Source of the DNA: Prorocentrum cordatum
Taxonomy: Eukaryota; Sar; Dinophyceae; Prorocentrales; Prorocentraceae
Reading direction: 5' to 3'
Length of the DNA: 64,000 bases
Assembly (NCBI GenBank): GCA_963575745.1
Contig: CAUYUJ010020726.1
Coordinates: forward strand, 1,359,969-1,423,968
The number at the start of each line of letters is the position of its first letter. Within the stretch, counting starts at the first letter, position 1. The notes under the pieces were generated by a model, which made no database searches, had not been told where the DNA came from, and saw only the letters and a program-made list of their open reading frames with translations. Below, piece after piece: positions 50,641 through 61,542 of this stretch. A program made the translations under genes and the position numbers.

Positions 50641-50790
50641 GCTCATTCCGCCGGCCCTGGAGCCCTCTTTAGGGCCTCTTGGGGGCCTCTTGGGGACCTC
50701 TGGGCAGTCTCTTGGGGCTCCTTGGCGGCATCTTGGGGGCCCCCAGGGCCTCTTGGGGGGCTCTTGGGGGCCTCTTGGGGCGGGAGGGGG
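50640..50790 (+). repeat. 'CTTGGG' family, short array
   Basis: GGGCCTCTTGGGGGCCTCTT and CTTGGCGGCATCTTGGGGG units. The sequence to 51020 holds no recognised gene. Confidence 0.8.
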
Positions 50791-51019
50791 GGGGGTAGTC
50801 GATTGCGGCTCCCCCCTCGGAGGCCACGATCCTCGTGAGGGGTGTCGAAAATGGCCCTCCCCTGGAGTGCTCTGGGGGGCTTCTCCCGGGACCTTGCCGG
50901 GGTACTTTTCCTCCGGGGACCCCCAGGGGCCGCCCCGCGCGCGCGAACTAGAAACATTGTGAACCAGTTACCGGAGATTTTAGCACGCCTCTGGCCCGTT
51001 GGGCCAGCGAATTCACAAA

Positions 51020-51070
51020 TGCTGCACTCACGACTGCATATGGTTGGGTCCTTCGCCAGGACAGCTGTTT
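51020..51070 (-). repeat. dispersed GGCGAAGGACCCAACCATAT motif, inverted copy
   Basis: On the minus strand CTGGCGAAGGACCCAACCAT+ATGCAGTCGTGA, matching 12850-12880 with one difference over about 32 bases. Confidence 0.75.
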
Positions 51071-51324
51071 TCGCGATCTCGGTCGGAACGTTGAGACGGT
51101 GCCCACGCTTCGTCGTTGGCTTCAGCTCATTCCCGTCTCCCCTCTTCTTCCCCATCCACAATTGTTCAATCTGAGTACTACTTTCCTCTCTACCCGAATT
51201 GCGTACGAGCGGGGCCCCTTTGCTCCAGCATCTGTTCCTAGCGCATAAATTGGAACACGACAACCCAGTCGGATTGCGTGTTCAATCGGAACCGTTGATA
51301 TTGTTTCAGTACCCACCGGTCGTT

Positions 51325-51510
51325 GAAAGTAGGTATTTTGGGATTCCCAGTTTCCAATCTACTTTCAGCGCCTTCCTACTTCAAGAGTGGAGTGGTTTTC
51401 CCTCTTCCTTCCTCTTCAGGAGGCGGGCGGAAACCCAATCTATTTCCAACGCCTTCCTACTTTGTGTTTCTACCTACTTCTTCCGACCGATGGGTATGGT
51501 GCTCCCGCTG
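51325..51510 (+). repeat. dispersed repeat pair, member 2
   Basis: GTAGGTATTTTGGGATTCCC, TTTCAGCGCCTTCCTACTTC and TTTCTACCTACTTCTTCCG occur in the same order as in 10160-10340. The rest of 51070-51325 and 51510-51900 shows no convincing gene. Confidence 0.65.
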
Positions 51511-51904
51511 CACCGCTAGCCTCAGCTCAGGATCGGCAGTTTGCTCCAGTCGTTCGGCATGGCGCCCACGCCCATGCGCGGGCCACGCTTTGTGATCCGA
51601 GCCCTTCCTCGCCGCTGCCGCCCCCCTCCTTTTTCCGTCCTCCGCCTTGCCATGGTCTCCCTGCTGCTCACAAGCCTCCTCTCTCGTGCTGCTGCACCTC
51701 CTCCCCCTCTTTTCTCATCGGTTTCTCCTTCCTCCTGCTCATCCGCATTCCCATCCGACGCTTCCCCTTGAAATGTACGGAGCTGCGCTGCCCCTTCTGT
51801 TCGTGCGTCGCGCGATGGGGTCCCTTTGGGCGCCCATGCCCGCCAAGACACCAATCGGAGGACACAGAAGCATCAGCGCAATGGGAAGGGACGAGGTGGG
51901 AGGG

Positions 51905-51910
51905 CTCTTA

Positions 51911-51945
<35 letters not shown>

Positions 51946-52205
51946 CGCTCTCTTCTCCTCTGCGTCCTTCCTCGTTTCCCCCATCCTCATCCCCCCATCC
52001 CTTCTCCCTCCTCCCCGAGCCGGGTCAAAAAGTAGCCGCGCAGAGTTTGCGCGATGGAGGTTGTCTGAAGCCCTCTGAATCTGGGTTGGGTCAGCAAATG
52101 AGGGCCAGAGGAGCCACAGGAGGCGGAAGAGGGGAGGAGGAGGAGGAGGAGGAGGAGGAGGAGGAGGAGGAGGAGGAGGAGGAGGAGGAGGAGGAGGAGG
52201 AGCGC
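51905..52205 (+). repeat. (CT)n and (GGA)n microsatellites
   Basis: (CT)n at 51910-51938 and pure GGA/AGG at 52131-52203, with pyrimidine-rich sequence between. Confidence 0.9.
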
Positions 52206-52484
52206 GAGTGAATGAGATCCACAGATGGAGAGGAGGCGAAGGCACAAGTTCGTTGCCGTGGCAGACGTGACTGTGTTCATTGGTCTATGGGCTCCCAGAC
52301 CGGCATGACTTGTCGCCAGGGTCAGTTGGGCTCCCCGGTCGGTCGCATCGCGTCGCCAAGGCATCGATTGCCCCAGCCTCGGCGACGCGGTGCAGTCTGA
52401 GAGCCTCGCTCACTGCGGCCCCACTTACATGGGGGGGTCTGGAAATGGCCTCGCCTTCGAGGGATGTAGAAGTTGACAGTTATT

Positions 52485-52580
52485 CATCGGCCGAAGGCGG
52501 CGGAAGGTCGGCAGAACGCGGCGGAAGTAAAACTAGGGCGCTTCCGCCAGCGGAAGGCCGGCGAAAGCTGGCGGAAGTGA
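52485..52580. repeat. GGCGGAAG word cluster with inverted copies
   Basis: AGGCGGCGGAAGG, ACGCGGCGGAAGT, GCTTCCGCCAGCGGAAGGC and GCTGGCGGAAGTG occur within 90 bp. CTTCCGCCAGCGGAAG is a palindrome. Confidence 0.65.
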
Positions 52581-52784
52581 AAGATGCGCCCCAAAGAAAT
52601 CGCAATCTTGTTGGGTTCAGGGTTTCTGGAACCCGCCACATGCAAGCCGAAGGAGGCATTCTCCAGTTGTCTGTTTCACACGGTGGGCGTTTCTCCTGGC
52701 TGGCCAAGGGAGTGACGCAGGAGGCAGGCATCCTCGTTGCTTCTGCCTCGCTGTCGCATGTCTTGCCCGGGGGCGGCGCAGGGC

Positions 52785-52882
52785 ATGGCTGCGCTGCCAG
52801 CTCCGGAGCAAGTGCTGGAGCAGGTCGACCTGGACGCGGATTGGGAATCGAGGTACAAGTACTCCAAGCAGACGAGCGAGGG
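52785..52882 (+). CDS. probable exon, unknown protein
   Basis: From the ATG at 52785 the frame reads MAALPAPEQVLEQVDLDADW then ESRYKYSKQTSE with G/C-ending codons, and the bias ends at AGCGAG before a GAGGTGC stretch. The frame is open upstream too (GGGAGQ), so the ATG may not be the start. A C-rich, intron-like run follows. Hydrophilic, no domain. Confidence 0.5.
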
Positions 52883-53229
52883 AGGTGCGCCCTGCGCCGT
52901 GCCCCGCCTCCCCCCCCCCCCATCTGCCCTCCCTCCTCGCTCCCCTTCTCCCTCCCCCTTCGGGGGTGGACAGACCTCCTATCCTGACACGTCGATTAAG
53001 GAATTGGCCGTTTTCGTTCCGCGAGAGGGCGTCGCGGCCGTCCTTTTTGCGGGTCCAGGTCCGTCGGTTTCGGTCCCAGGCCGAATTTGGCTAAGGGGAG
53101 GTCTACTAAAGGGAGGTTTGTCCACCGCCGACCCCTCTCTTCATCTTTCGCTTCGGTCGGTCCCTCGATCGCTGCCGCCCAGCTCTAAGGGGAGAAGAGG
53201 CCAGACGTCAGCCCATGTCCCCCCCCCAG

Positions 53230-53357
53230 ATCTCGGGTGGACACGCGTCCGACGTGGACGGGCAGAACGAGGACGAGGAGGACAGTGGGGAGGGAGGAGC
53301 AGGTGGAGGCCGAGGGGGGGGAGGGGGACTTTCTCTAGTCTCGCTTCGTGCGACAAT
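53230..53357 (+). CDS. probable exon, acidic and Gly-rich
   Basis: Poly(C) then CAG at 53227-53229 is a good acceptor. ISGGHASDVDGQNEDEEDSG then EGGAGGGRGGGGG follow, and the frame meets a TAA at about 53360. It could belong with 52785-52882. 52890-53225 between them is intron-like. Confidence 0.45.
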
Positions 53358-53555
53358 CTAAGCCGCGGACGCGTTGTCCGCCAGCAGCTGACCCCCTTGC
53401 TCCGCTGGGGGCGTCGCCGATGCCAGCGCGGCGCCGCCGCACTCCGCCCCTGCGAGCTCCTGTCTGAGCTCAGAGGGGGAGAAGGGTCACCAAACGCACT
53501 CTGCGGGGCGAGGGTGTTGTTTGTAAGCCAGTGTTCTGCCTGGGCCCCGGAGGGG

Positions 53556-53556
53556 C

Positions 53557-53650
<94 letters not shown>

Positions 53651-53867
53651 TGATGATGGTGGTGATGATGATGATGATGATGATGATGATGGTGTGGTGG
53701 TGGTGGTGATGATGATGATGATGATGTGATGATGATGATGATGATCATGATGATCATGATGATCCTGACGATGATGATGATGATGATGATGATGGTGCTG
53801 ATGGTGATGATGATCATGATGATGATCATGATGATGATGATGATGATGATGATGGTGCTGATGATGG

Positions 53868-53908
<41 letters not shown>

Positions 53909-53918
53909 CTGATGGTGC

Positions 53919-54014
<96 letters not shown>
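53556..54014 (+). repeat. (GAT)n microsatellite, about 460 bp
   Basis: GATGATGATG with GGTGGT, CATGAT and CTGATG interruptions. The very long His-rich minus ORF and the Met-rich plus ORF are artefacts. 54015-54300 holds no recognised gene. Confidence 0.98.
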
Positions 54015-54015
<1 letters not shown>

Positions 54016-54309
54016 TGAGACCGCGTGGCAGCGGGGGGCGTCGCCCCGGTAATCCAGTGCGCCCCGCCTTCAAATCAGTGTTTGGGCAGCCGTCTCGGGG
54101 AAGTCTTGCAGCCCCTTGGAGGCCTGATCGAAATTGTCCTGAGCAGTGTTGGACTCTCTTGTCAGGCAGTCTCGAGATACCGGAAACCAGCTTGGAGCGT
54201 ATTCGGGCATCTTGGTGTGGACCTAACCCCGCACGCCCCCCCCCACTCCACCCCACCGCCCGTACAGACCCAGGGAAGGGGTTTCCTCTAACAAGGCGGG
54301 TGGATCCCT

Positions 54310-54600
54310 GCAGTCGACTGGCGGCCAGAAAGCCGTCGTGGGATGGACTCGAAGACGGCCCGAGATGCCGCCAAAACGGTCCCAGACGGCCAGTTGGCTG
54401 GACAAGGCCATAGACAAGACAGGCCAAGACTCGACAAGGGGAGACAAAATGGGTGAAGACACGCCAAGATAGCCTCCAGGTCGGCCAAAGACGCCGCCAA
54501 GAGGGATCCCAAGAGGCAACATGTTGACAAAGACCTACAGAAGATCGCCCCAAGACGCCGCCACGAGGGCTCCCGAGAGGCAACAACCATAGAACTACAC
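54310..54600 (-). repeat. 'CTTGGG' family relatives, minus orientation
   Basis: GACGGCCCGAGATGCCGCCA, CAAGACGCCGCCACGAGGG and GGCCAAAGACGCCGCCAAGA units, diverged. 54600-55090 has no recognised gene. Confidence 0.55.
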
Positions 54601-55094
54601 GCAGGAAAGCAATGATGGTTGCCGTCGACGCCTTGTTGCTTCCGAAGGGCTCTTGAGGCTTCGAGCAGGCCTCAAAGTGTCCCCACTGACTTCCAACAAC
54701 GCCCCAGTGCCACCCCGAAAGGGCTTCGAAGGAGCTCCACGGAACCGTTCAAATCCTCATCAAAGATGTCATCTGCGTCTCGTCCTTCACTCCGGCGGTG
54801 ACCAGGTGCGGCCACTGCGCCATGTGGCCAGCCACATCCAGCTCAGAGGCCAGGGAAGATGTGTTGCGACGTGGTGTAGGGAAAGGGGGAACCCCCTCCC
54901 CGAAGGGAAAGCGGGGGGGGGGGGCTGGAAGAGGACGCGGTCTAAACATCATGCGCCCAGAGGGATGTTGGGATTTCTTTCTTCTATGTTCCTCCTCCGC
55001 CTTCTCCCCCTCCTCCCGCCCCCTCCCCCCCCCGCTCACAAGGTGAAGTTTCGGCAAGGGGGGGGGCGCCCTTGGCTTTGCGGGCCCAGGATTC

Positions 55095-55483
55095 TTTGAG
55101 CCAGAGGGGAGTGAACGAAGGAGGAGAAGGAAGAGGTGGAGAAGGAAAAGGAGGAGGAGGAGGAGGAGGAGGAGAAGCAGGATGAGAGGAGGACAAGGAG
55201 AAGGAGGAGGAGGAGAAAGAGGAGGAGAGGAGAGGAGAGAGGGAGAGGGAGAGGAGAGGAGAGGAGAGAGGAGAGAGAGAGGAGAGAGGAGAGGAGAGAG
55301 GAGAGAGGAGAGAGGAGAGAGGAGAGAGGAGAGGAGAGAGAGAGAGGAGAGAGGAGAGGAGAGGAGAGAGGAGAGGAGGGGAGAGAGGAGATGAGAGGAA
55401 AGGGGGAGGAGAGGCAAGTGATGAGGATACGGGTGGAGGATGTAGTCGGAGGGGAGGGGGAAGAAGGAGGAGGAGGAGGAGGA

Positions 55484-55520
<37 letters not shown>
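55095..55520 (+). repeat. GGA/GAGAG-rich tract ending in (TA)n
   Basis: Purine-only stretches (GGAGAGGAGAGAGG) to 55480, then (AT)n at 55485-55518. A further GGA-rich run occupies 55560-55800. Confidence 0.95.
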
Positions 55521-55853
55521 GAGAAGGGGGGCGAATGATCGAGGAGGGAGTGGTTGGATGACGAGGAGAGGAGAGGCGACCGACCCAGTGAGCCGCCAGC
55601 GTCAGCAAGGGGAAGCTGGGGAAGGAGGCGAGGAGAGGAGGAAGGGGGGAGGCGAGGAGAGGCGAGAAGAGGAAGAGGCGAGGGGGGAGGAGAGGCGAGG
55701 AAGAGGACGAGGCGAGGAAGAGGGGGGGAGGAGGCGAGGAGAGGCGAGGAAGAGGGGGGGACCCCACCAGGGGGGGGGGAAAGGGGAGGAGGGCCGGGAG
55801 GGGGAGGGGCGCAGGGCGCGGCGGCCCTCCCCAGTGCTGGGGCCCCCCTCCCA

Positions 55854-56139
55854 GGCGCGAGGGACTCCTACCAGACGGAGGGGTCCGAGGTGTTCCAGGC
55901 CTGAGTGTTCGGGGGCGCCGGGGCTGCGCGCCAAGCACGCAGACCCGCGGAGGCAAGCGGCCAGAGGAGGAGCGGGCACCGATATGCCGCTGCCCTTGCC
56001 TCGCGCTCTCGCCGTCTTGGGGGCCTCCCTTGGAGCCCCGCGTCGCCACGGCAGGATTCGCCTCGAGATGCTGGTCCGGACGCGCCTCGGGAGAGGTCTG
56101 TGCAGCGGCGTCGGTCATGCTCGCCCCCCCTGGATGGAG
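55854..56139 (+). CDS. candidate exons, weak
   Basis: CCCTCCCAG then GCGCGAGGGACTCCTACCAG opens RDSYQTEGSEVFQ, which ends before GC (a GC donor is possible). A longer piece, MPLPLPRALAVLGASLGAPR then IRLEMLVRTRLGRGLCSGVG, ends WME before GTAGAC (56140). The minus strand is open across this region as well. Unknown function. Confidence 0.3.
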
Positions 56140-56504
56140 GTAGACAGGGAGAGGGCTGGAAGGGGGGCGGCGGCGGCAACGGCAGCAGCACAAGGAGAAA
56201 GAAGGAGAGGGAAGAGGAGCAGCAGCGGGACTGAGTCAAGGACAGACGGGGAGCAGCGGCATCAGCAGCATAGGGAGGAGGATGGCAGAGGATGCGGAGT
56301 TGTGGATTGGGCCGTCCCATGGACTTGACGGCGCGGTGCCCCGCTCCAGCGACTGAGCAGTGCAAGCAAGACCTTGGCCCTCCCCCCTCCGATGCCCGTC
56401 GCCTGTGCTGCAGCCGCGGCTGTCCCGTACGCAACATGAGCGGTAGCTGGCCTAACTCCATCCCAGGTTCGCCCTTCTCCTCCTCTCCCTCCCCCGTTCT
56501 CCCT

Positions 56505-56740
56505 CTTGCGCTGCCTTGACGTTGATCAGCTAGGACTGTGGCGCATTTCTCTTCCTCACACTCCACATCATCGTCGTCCTTCTCCTCCTCTGTTCCTCCT
56601 CTCTCTCCCCTTCTCCCTCTTGCGCTGCCCAGACGTTGATCAGCTAGGACCGCCGCGTCTTCCTCTTCCTCCCCCTCCACATCATCGTCCTTCTCCTGCT
56701 CTGCCCCCCCACCCCACTGCCCACAAGCCACGTCCTCCGT
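56505..56740 (-). repeat. tandem duplication of about 130 bp
   Basis: GACGTTGATCAGCTAGGAC occurs at 56519 and 56632, each followed by TTCCTCTTCC or similar and CCACATCATCGTC. A minus frame (open 57043-55868) reads each copy as an acidic segment (EEEKDDDDVECEEE, VLADQRQGSARG). Upstream in that frame is FLTAQGAFPIITFAITYWGA. Coding status is uncertain. Confidence 0.6.
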
Positions 56741-57064
56741 ACAGTAGGCGCACCAAATGAGAGACTGGCATGCCAGCAGGTGCTCCACAGAAGTCTCGTT
56801 ATACCCCAATGGCTTTTGGGACCCACAGAAGCTGTGGCGCACATGAGGATCCTCAAAGATCGAGGAAGAATGTGCCCCCCAATATGTTATGGCAAAGGTT
56901 ATGATCGGAAATGCCCCTTGTGCGGTCAGGAACTTTGGCTTAGCGTGTCGCTCCGCCGGTTCTGGCTCACCACGCTTCGGCGCGACATGATCCGTTTTTC
57001 CATTCCCCAGGCGTCCGCGTCCGAGCTGTTCCCAGCCTGCCACCCCGCGGAGTGGAGCGAGACG

Positions 57065-57130
57065 CTATCCGCTCGCAGGGCATAGCGTGTCGCCGGGGCC
57101 GCCGCGGCAACGCGCTGTGCAAAAGTTCCC
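57065..57130 (+). repeat. dispersed 'CCGCTCGCAGGGCATAGCGT' repeat
   Basis: CCGCTCGCAGGGCATAGCGT then GTCGCCGGGGCCGCCG is repeated at 62096-62140 (CCGCTCGCAGGGCACAGCGT, GTCGCTGGGGCCGCCG). Confidence 0.7.
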
Positions 57131-57249
57131 GGCCGTAGGACCCTCAAAGATCGACGAAGCATGTGCCCCAAGAGTTTTGATACGTAGCAAGATGTCTTGT
57201 CGTATGTGTCCACTCTATCTACGGCAGCACAACCCACCCCCCACCCCAA

Positions 57250-57408
57250 GCCAGGACCCCAAATGCCGACCTGGTGATCCAGTGGGCCCTGGTCGGGGGT
57301 GAGGGTGGGTTTTGTTGGCCCCCAGGAGCCCCACAAAGCCACCCCCGCCGCCCTCAGCCAGGACCCCCTGGATCACCAGGTCGGGATTGGGGGTCCTCTC
57401 CCCCGCCT
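57250..57408. mobile_element. foldback element D, about 155 bp
   Basis: The left arm AGGACCCCAAATGCCGACCT+GGTGATCCAG and the right arm CTGGATCACCAGGTCGGGAT+TGGGGGTCCT are inverted complements with arms of about 75 bp meeting at GGCCCCCAGGAGCC. No other copy was seen in the window. 57410-57800 has no recognised gene. Confidence 0.75.
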
Positions 57409-57877
57409 CCGTGCGCCCCCCCATCCCGGAAAGCACCTGATCAGCCGCCCCCCTTCCCCTTGCGGCTCGAGACCACATCCGGATAGACCGCATGCTGCAA
57501 TCGTTTCGGTGGTTGCTAAAAGTGCCCCTGGCCCAAGGTGCCCCCAGCTCTTCGATCCATTTTGGAGCCCCTGGGGAGCCGCTGGGCCTCGTGAGGGGTG
57601 CTCTGGAGGCCAAGGGAGCCTCCCTGGGGGCACCTCGGGCCCCAGACCCCCGACGTCATGATTTTTTTTCATGGCGCGACCCCAAAGGTCTGGACCCATT
57701 CCCCGGGACAGGGTTTCCATCCTGAGTGGGTTTTTGGCGGTCCCGAGGGCCCGTAAGTGCCCCCGGAGGCCGAAAATAGCGTAAAAAAATTGTCCGCTGT
57801 GATTTCTTCATGACCCGAGGGGGTCTGGGAACACCCCATCTTCTTGTCTGCGAGTACAGTCGCTGGGCGCGCGCCCG

Positions 57878-58080
57878 ATGGCGCGGGCTTCGGCCCGCGG
57901 AGCCGCGCGCCCCGCGTCGCCACCGGAGGGCACCCGGAGGGGCGCGCGCCCCGAGAGGCCGCACGGTGCGCCCCGCGGCAGAGCTCGGCCGCGCGGGCGA
58001 GCGGCCGAGCTGGCGGCCGCGCTGCTGCTGGCGCTGGGGTCGCCGGCGGGCGCCACCTCCATGCGCGAGGCTCGCCACGG
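57878..58080 (+). CDS. probable first exon with an N-terminal hydrophobic segment
   Basis: ATG at 57878 opens MARASARGAARPASPPEGTR, an Arg-rich lead, then RGRAAELAAALLLALGSPAG and ATSMREARHG. The Ala/Leu core followed by small residues looks like a signal anchor or cleavable targeting segment. Almost every codon ends in G or C. The bias ends at CACGGTCGAGCGG, immediately before foldback element B (58089). No downstream exon was joined to it. Confidence 0.5.
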
Positions 58081-58088
58081 TCGAGCGG

Positions 58089-58263
58089 AGTGGAGACCCA
58101 TGCCAAGAAACACCCTGCTTGCCTCCAGGGTGCCCTGGGTTTCCTTGGGGTTCGATGTTCTCGCTATGGGCAGCGTGACGCTTCCACGCCAAGAATCAGT
58201 GGACGCCCTGGGGTCCCAGGGTTGGATTTCCTGTGAAAGGCTTCTTGTGGACTGGCCTCCACT
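58089..58263. mobile_element. foldback element B, copy 1
   Basis: Begins AGTGGAGACCCATGCC and ends GGCCTCCACT. The same 175-bp unit occurs in the same orientation at 62166-62339 with high similarity throughout (CAAGAAACACCCTGCTTGCC, TCCAGGGTGCC). The terminal inverted repeat is about 10 bp (AGTGGAGACC), without coding capacity. Confidence 0.8.
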
Positions 58264-58265
58264 GC

Positions 58266-58893
58266 ACACGTAAGAGTGACCCTTCGCCCGAGTGACCTTT
58301 GGTGCGAGCTCATTGTGTGGAAGATGGTGCAGGCCTGGTCGGTGGCAACGCCAACATCTATCCTCCTATCGCCTCACTGCGCGCTGCCCTCAAGGCGCAC
58401 GCGCCTCTGGGGGGCATCCCGACTCATAGTGCGGGCTCTGTCCCCCAGGGGGTGGGTGTACGGTAGGTTCGCGTCGTGTCGACCAGCGGCGACCCCAGCG
58501 CGGGCGTTCAAGGTTGAACGCCGCCGGCGACCCAGAATCGATCGATGTTGAACGATCGGACGTTGCGGCAGCGGCCGATCGTTCAAGGTTGAACGATCCC
58601 TGCGGTGTCAAAAACCAACGCTGGGGTCGGCACGACACGAACCTGCCGTAGCAGTTTGGCCCTATGGTACGTCCATCCCTCTCACACAGTGGGGCCCCCC
58701 GATCGCCGAATGCGATGCGAGAGCAGCGGCCTGCGCGCTTGGGTGTGGGGCCCCCTCGCGCCCCCCCTGAAGCCGCGCACCACAGGTCACTCTCCTCCTC
58801 CTCCTCCTCCTCCTCCTCTTCCTCCTCCTCCTCCTCCTCCTCCTCCTCCTCCTCCTCCTCCTCATCCTCCTCCTCACTCTTACGTGCAGCCGA
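58266..58893. mobile_element. foldback element C, copy 2, interrupted
   Basis: The left end ACGTAAGAGTGACCCTTCGC then CCGAGTGACCTTTGGTGC matches copy 1 (9970-10158). The core GATCGCCGAATGCGATGCGA lies at 58699. The right end is split: GGTCACTC at 58785, then a (TCC)n microsatellite (58793-58875), then CACTCTTACGTGC. A stretch of roughly 370 bp at 58310-58680 inside it, with GTTCAAGGTTGAAC palindromes, is absent from copy 1. Confidence 0.65.
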
Positions 58894-59061
58894 CATGGGG
58901 GGAACGGGTTCTGAGGGGAAAGGATCCTGTGCTTTTTTGCCAGTTTCGGGCTGGGGCTGGCAGAGAGCGGCTCCGGGAGGAGATCTCTCGTCCTGGGGGG
59001 AGGCCTTGGGGTCCAGGACCCGTTTCCTTCAGGACTTTTTTCCCCCATGCTAACAGGCTCT

Positions 59062-59278
59062 AGGCTTCCCAGATGGGGTCGGAGCAGATGGAGTCGGAGG
59101 GTCGCGCCGCGTCGCCGACGCATCGGCGATGCCACGCGGTGTGGAGTCCGCTCTTCTCCACGCCGACGGCGCCGACGCACCGCCCACGTCGCCGGCGCAT
59201 CGCCGAGGCATGGGCGATGCATCGGCGGTGCGGCGAGAGCCTCCGACCCCCCCCTGCTCAGACGTCAGTGAGGAGGCC
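59062..59278. mobile_element. foldback element A, copy 3
   Basis: AGGCTTCCCAGATGGGGTCG at the left and GAGGAGGCCTCC at the right. Inner arms are GTCGCGCCGCGTCGCCGACG and GCGATGCATCGGCGGTGCGG. Less symmetrical than copies 1 and 2. It lies about 220 bp upstream of the large gene's first ATG. Confidence 0.75.
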
Positions 59279-59496
59279 TCCAGAGGCGTCCCGGGGGGCC
59301 GGGGCCTCGCCGGGCGCCCTGCTGCAGGAGCTCGAGGAAGAAAAAAGCACGCATATCGGCACAGACGGCCGGAGCTCCGCGCGGAGTTCTGGGGGGGTCC
59401 GCCCGGGGTTCCTGGAAGGTTGTCTTTTGGCGCACTCGGCTCCTCGAGGAACGACTGGAGAGCCTGCAGCGGCGCGAGTGCCTCGCCCGGGAGGAG

Positions 59497-61395
59497 ATGG
59501 CCACCAGGATCTACCCGATCGAGAAGCATCCCGTGGAGTCGTACGTCGTGCGCCGCTCCCTCCCGGCCACGAGCGTCGGCGACGTGCACCTCAAGGTGGG
59601 AGACGTGCAGCTGACCAGGGTCGTCGCGACCGTCACGCTGGCGCGCAAGAGCGACAGCGTCTTCTCGTTTGGGCTCCACGGCGATGGCGGCGCGGCGATG
59701 GCCATGGTAGAGGGCTTTTTGGACAAGGTCGATTTTGTGCTGCCCGAGTCCGCCTACGAGGGACTCGCCAAGGGGTTTTCGTCTGTGGAGAACTGGTTCG
59801 GGACCCTGGGCGGACTCGTTGATGGCGACTACGGCCAGATCGAGAAGTTAAAGGTATCGGCCAACATCTCCATGTCTGGGGACGTCAGGACCGACGAGCG
59901 CGGGAAGTGGGAGCTTGAGCCAGACACACAGACGAGCAAGGCCAAGTTCGACATCGGGTCGGGTGGCCTGGTGCTGTCGATCATAAACTCGATCATGGCA
60001 GGATCGGGGGGCAAGGCTGCTGAGGAGGCGATCTTTGACCTGCTGTGGCCGCAGGTGTTGGAGCTCCTGCCCGCATGGGCCGGAGTCGCGCTCGGCACCG
60101 TGCCCAAGTCCGAGGGCAACGTGGAGCACAAGATCGAGTTCGATGCTTGGTGCGAGAGCCCCAAAGGGCGGCTGTGCCCAGCCCACCTCATGCAGCTGAA
60201 GGGCACGATGAAGAGCACGGCGCACGTGCTGGCGAAGCCAGTCTTGCAAAAGTTGGCCGAGCAGGGCGACGCGGGCGTGCTGAGCGCCGTCGCGGACGCG
60301 TACAGAGAGAGCGACGCCGTGGTCGGCGGACTGAAGGGCGAGTTCACCGTGGACCTCGGGCTGTCCAAGGAGCACGCACTGTCCCTCCGCGCGCGCCCCA
60401 ACCTGGACGTGCCCTTGAGGCTGCTCCAGGCTCTGGGCCCCGATGTCAGGCCAGAGGACTTCCTGCCCGGGTCGGGCAGGCTCTCCCTCCAGGCTGGCCG
60501 CCTCGACGTGCGCGACGGCGTGATCCAGCTTCCACAGATTCGCGTGGACAACGCCCATCTGCCCATAGGTGCTGGAAAGGACACCATCGAGATAAGGGGG
60601 GCCCTGGAGGAGTTCACGGTAGAGCTGGTGGACCCCACAGGGTGCAAGCCGAAGCCGAGCGGGGAGAACGCTTCGGAAGTCTTCGACCAGTTGTGCGGGC
60701 TGGTGGGCGAGGGCGCGCCGCTGACCGTCAGCGCGCCGGGCGTGACGCTTGGCATGGACCGTGTGAGCGGGGTCCAGCTGGAACCTTGGGGTGGCGGCGA
60801 CACGTTCACGGCGACCTACGCCTCGAAGGGCGTGTCCGAATTTCTGGAGGAGGTAGACGACAGGCTTGCCATGCCCTCAAACGTCCGCACCGCTCCTCCT
60901 GACAGCGGTGACGGCGTGGTGCCACCCCAGTTCCAGCGCCCGCATGACCGCGCGCTGCCGACATGGGATGTTGGGTCTCTGCTGCGACACGTAAACGTAA
61001 GTTTTGGCGGCAGCGTGACGACTGTCACCACTGAAGGGTCCGAGTTGGTAGAGGTCACCGTCTCCGCCGACGTGGCAGGCAGCTTCTTCCTCGGCCCCTC
61101 GGTGCTCCGGGCCGCGCTGGACGGGGCCGACAACGACCTCGGTTACATGCACCTTGTGGCGGGCGGGTGGTATGGCACTGGGCCGGGCAGGGGCGGGTCA
61201 GGCTCCAGCCCCGACCAGGCGGCCCTCGTGCGCTTGTCCTGCGGCGGGCTGGAGCTCTACAAGGTCAGCCCAGGAGGCAGACCTTACGCGGCGCTGCCGC
61301 ACATCACTTTGGATCTGGCCAAGGACGAGGACTGGCAGATGCTGGGCGCGGGGGAGCCAGAGGAGTTCCAACAGATGCTGTGCTTCAAAGTGAAG
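59497..61395 (+). CDS. large unknown protein, exon with 633 codons
   Basis: The cleanest coding sequence in the window: MATRIYPIEKHPVESYVVRR, GDVQLTRVVATVTLARKSDS, GLVLSIINSIMAGSGGKAAE, FDLLWPQVLELLPAWAGVAL and so on to EEFQQMLCFKVK, nearly always with G/C-ending codons. It ends AAG before a GTGACG donor (61396), in phase 0. The frame is open upstream (RLLEERLESLQRRECLAREE), so the ATG at 59497 may be internal. No signal peptide and no strong membrane helix. Long beta-rich stretches with alternating hydrophobics plus an amphipathic Leu-rich region could suit a lipid-binding (TULIP-like) fold, but this is a guess. No catalytic motif is seen. Confidence 0.85.
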
Positions 61396-61542
61396 GTGAC
61401 GGGCGGCTTGATTTGTTCAATGTGGGGCCCCCAGAAGTCTCGACCCCTCCCGGGGACCGGCTTTCCCCCTCGGTTCGACTCACGACGGTCTCGGGGCCCC
61501 AGCGAGGGTCCCTAGAGGCCGAGGACGGCGAAATACCTGCAG
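61396..61542 (+). other. 147-bp intron
   Basis: GT at 61396-61397, AG at 61541-61542 (ACCTGCAG). Reading on through it gives 39 unsupported residues and a stop. Removing it joins two phase-0 exons with the same codon bias. Confidence 0.7.

Noticed and set aside
53141-54586. 481-codon minus-strand frame with a very long His tract
   Set aside because: The His tract is the (GAT)n microsatellite read backwards; the flanks lack coding bias.
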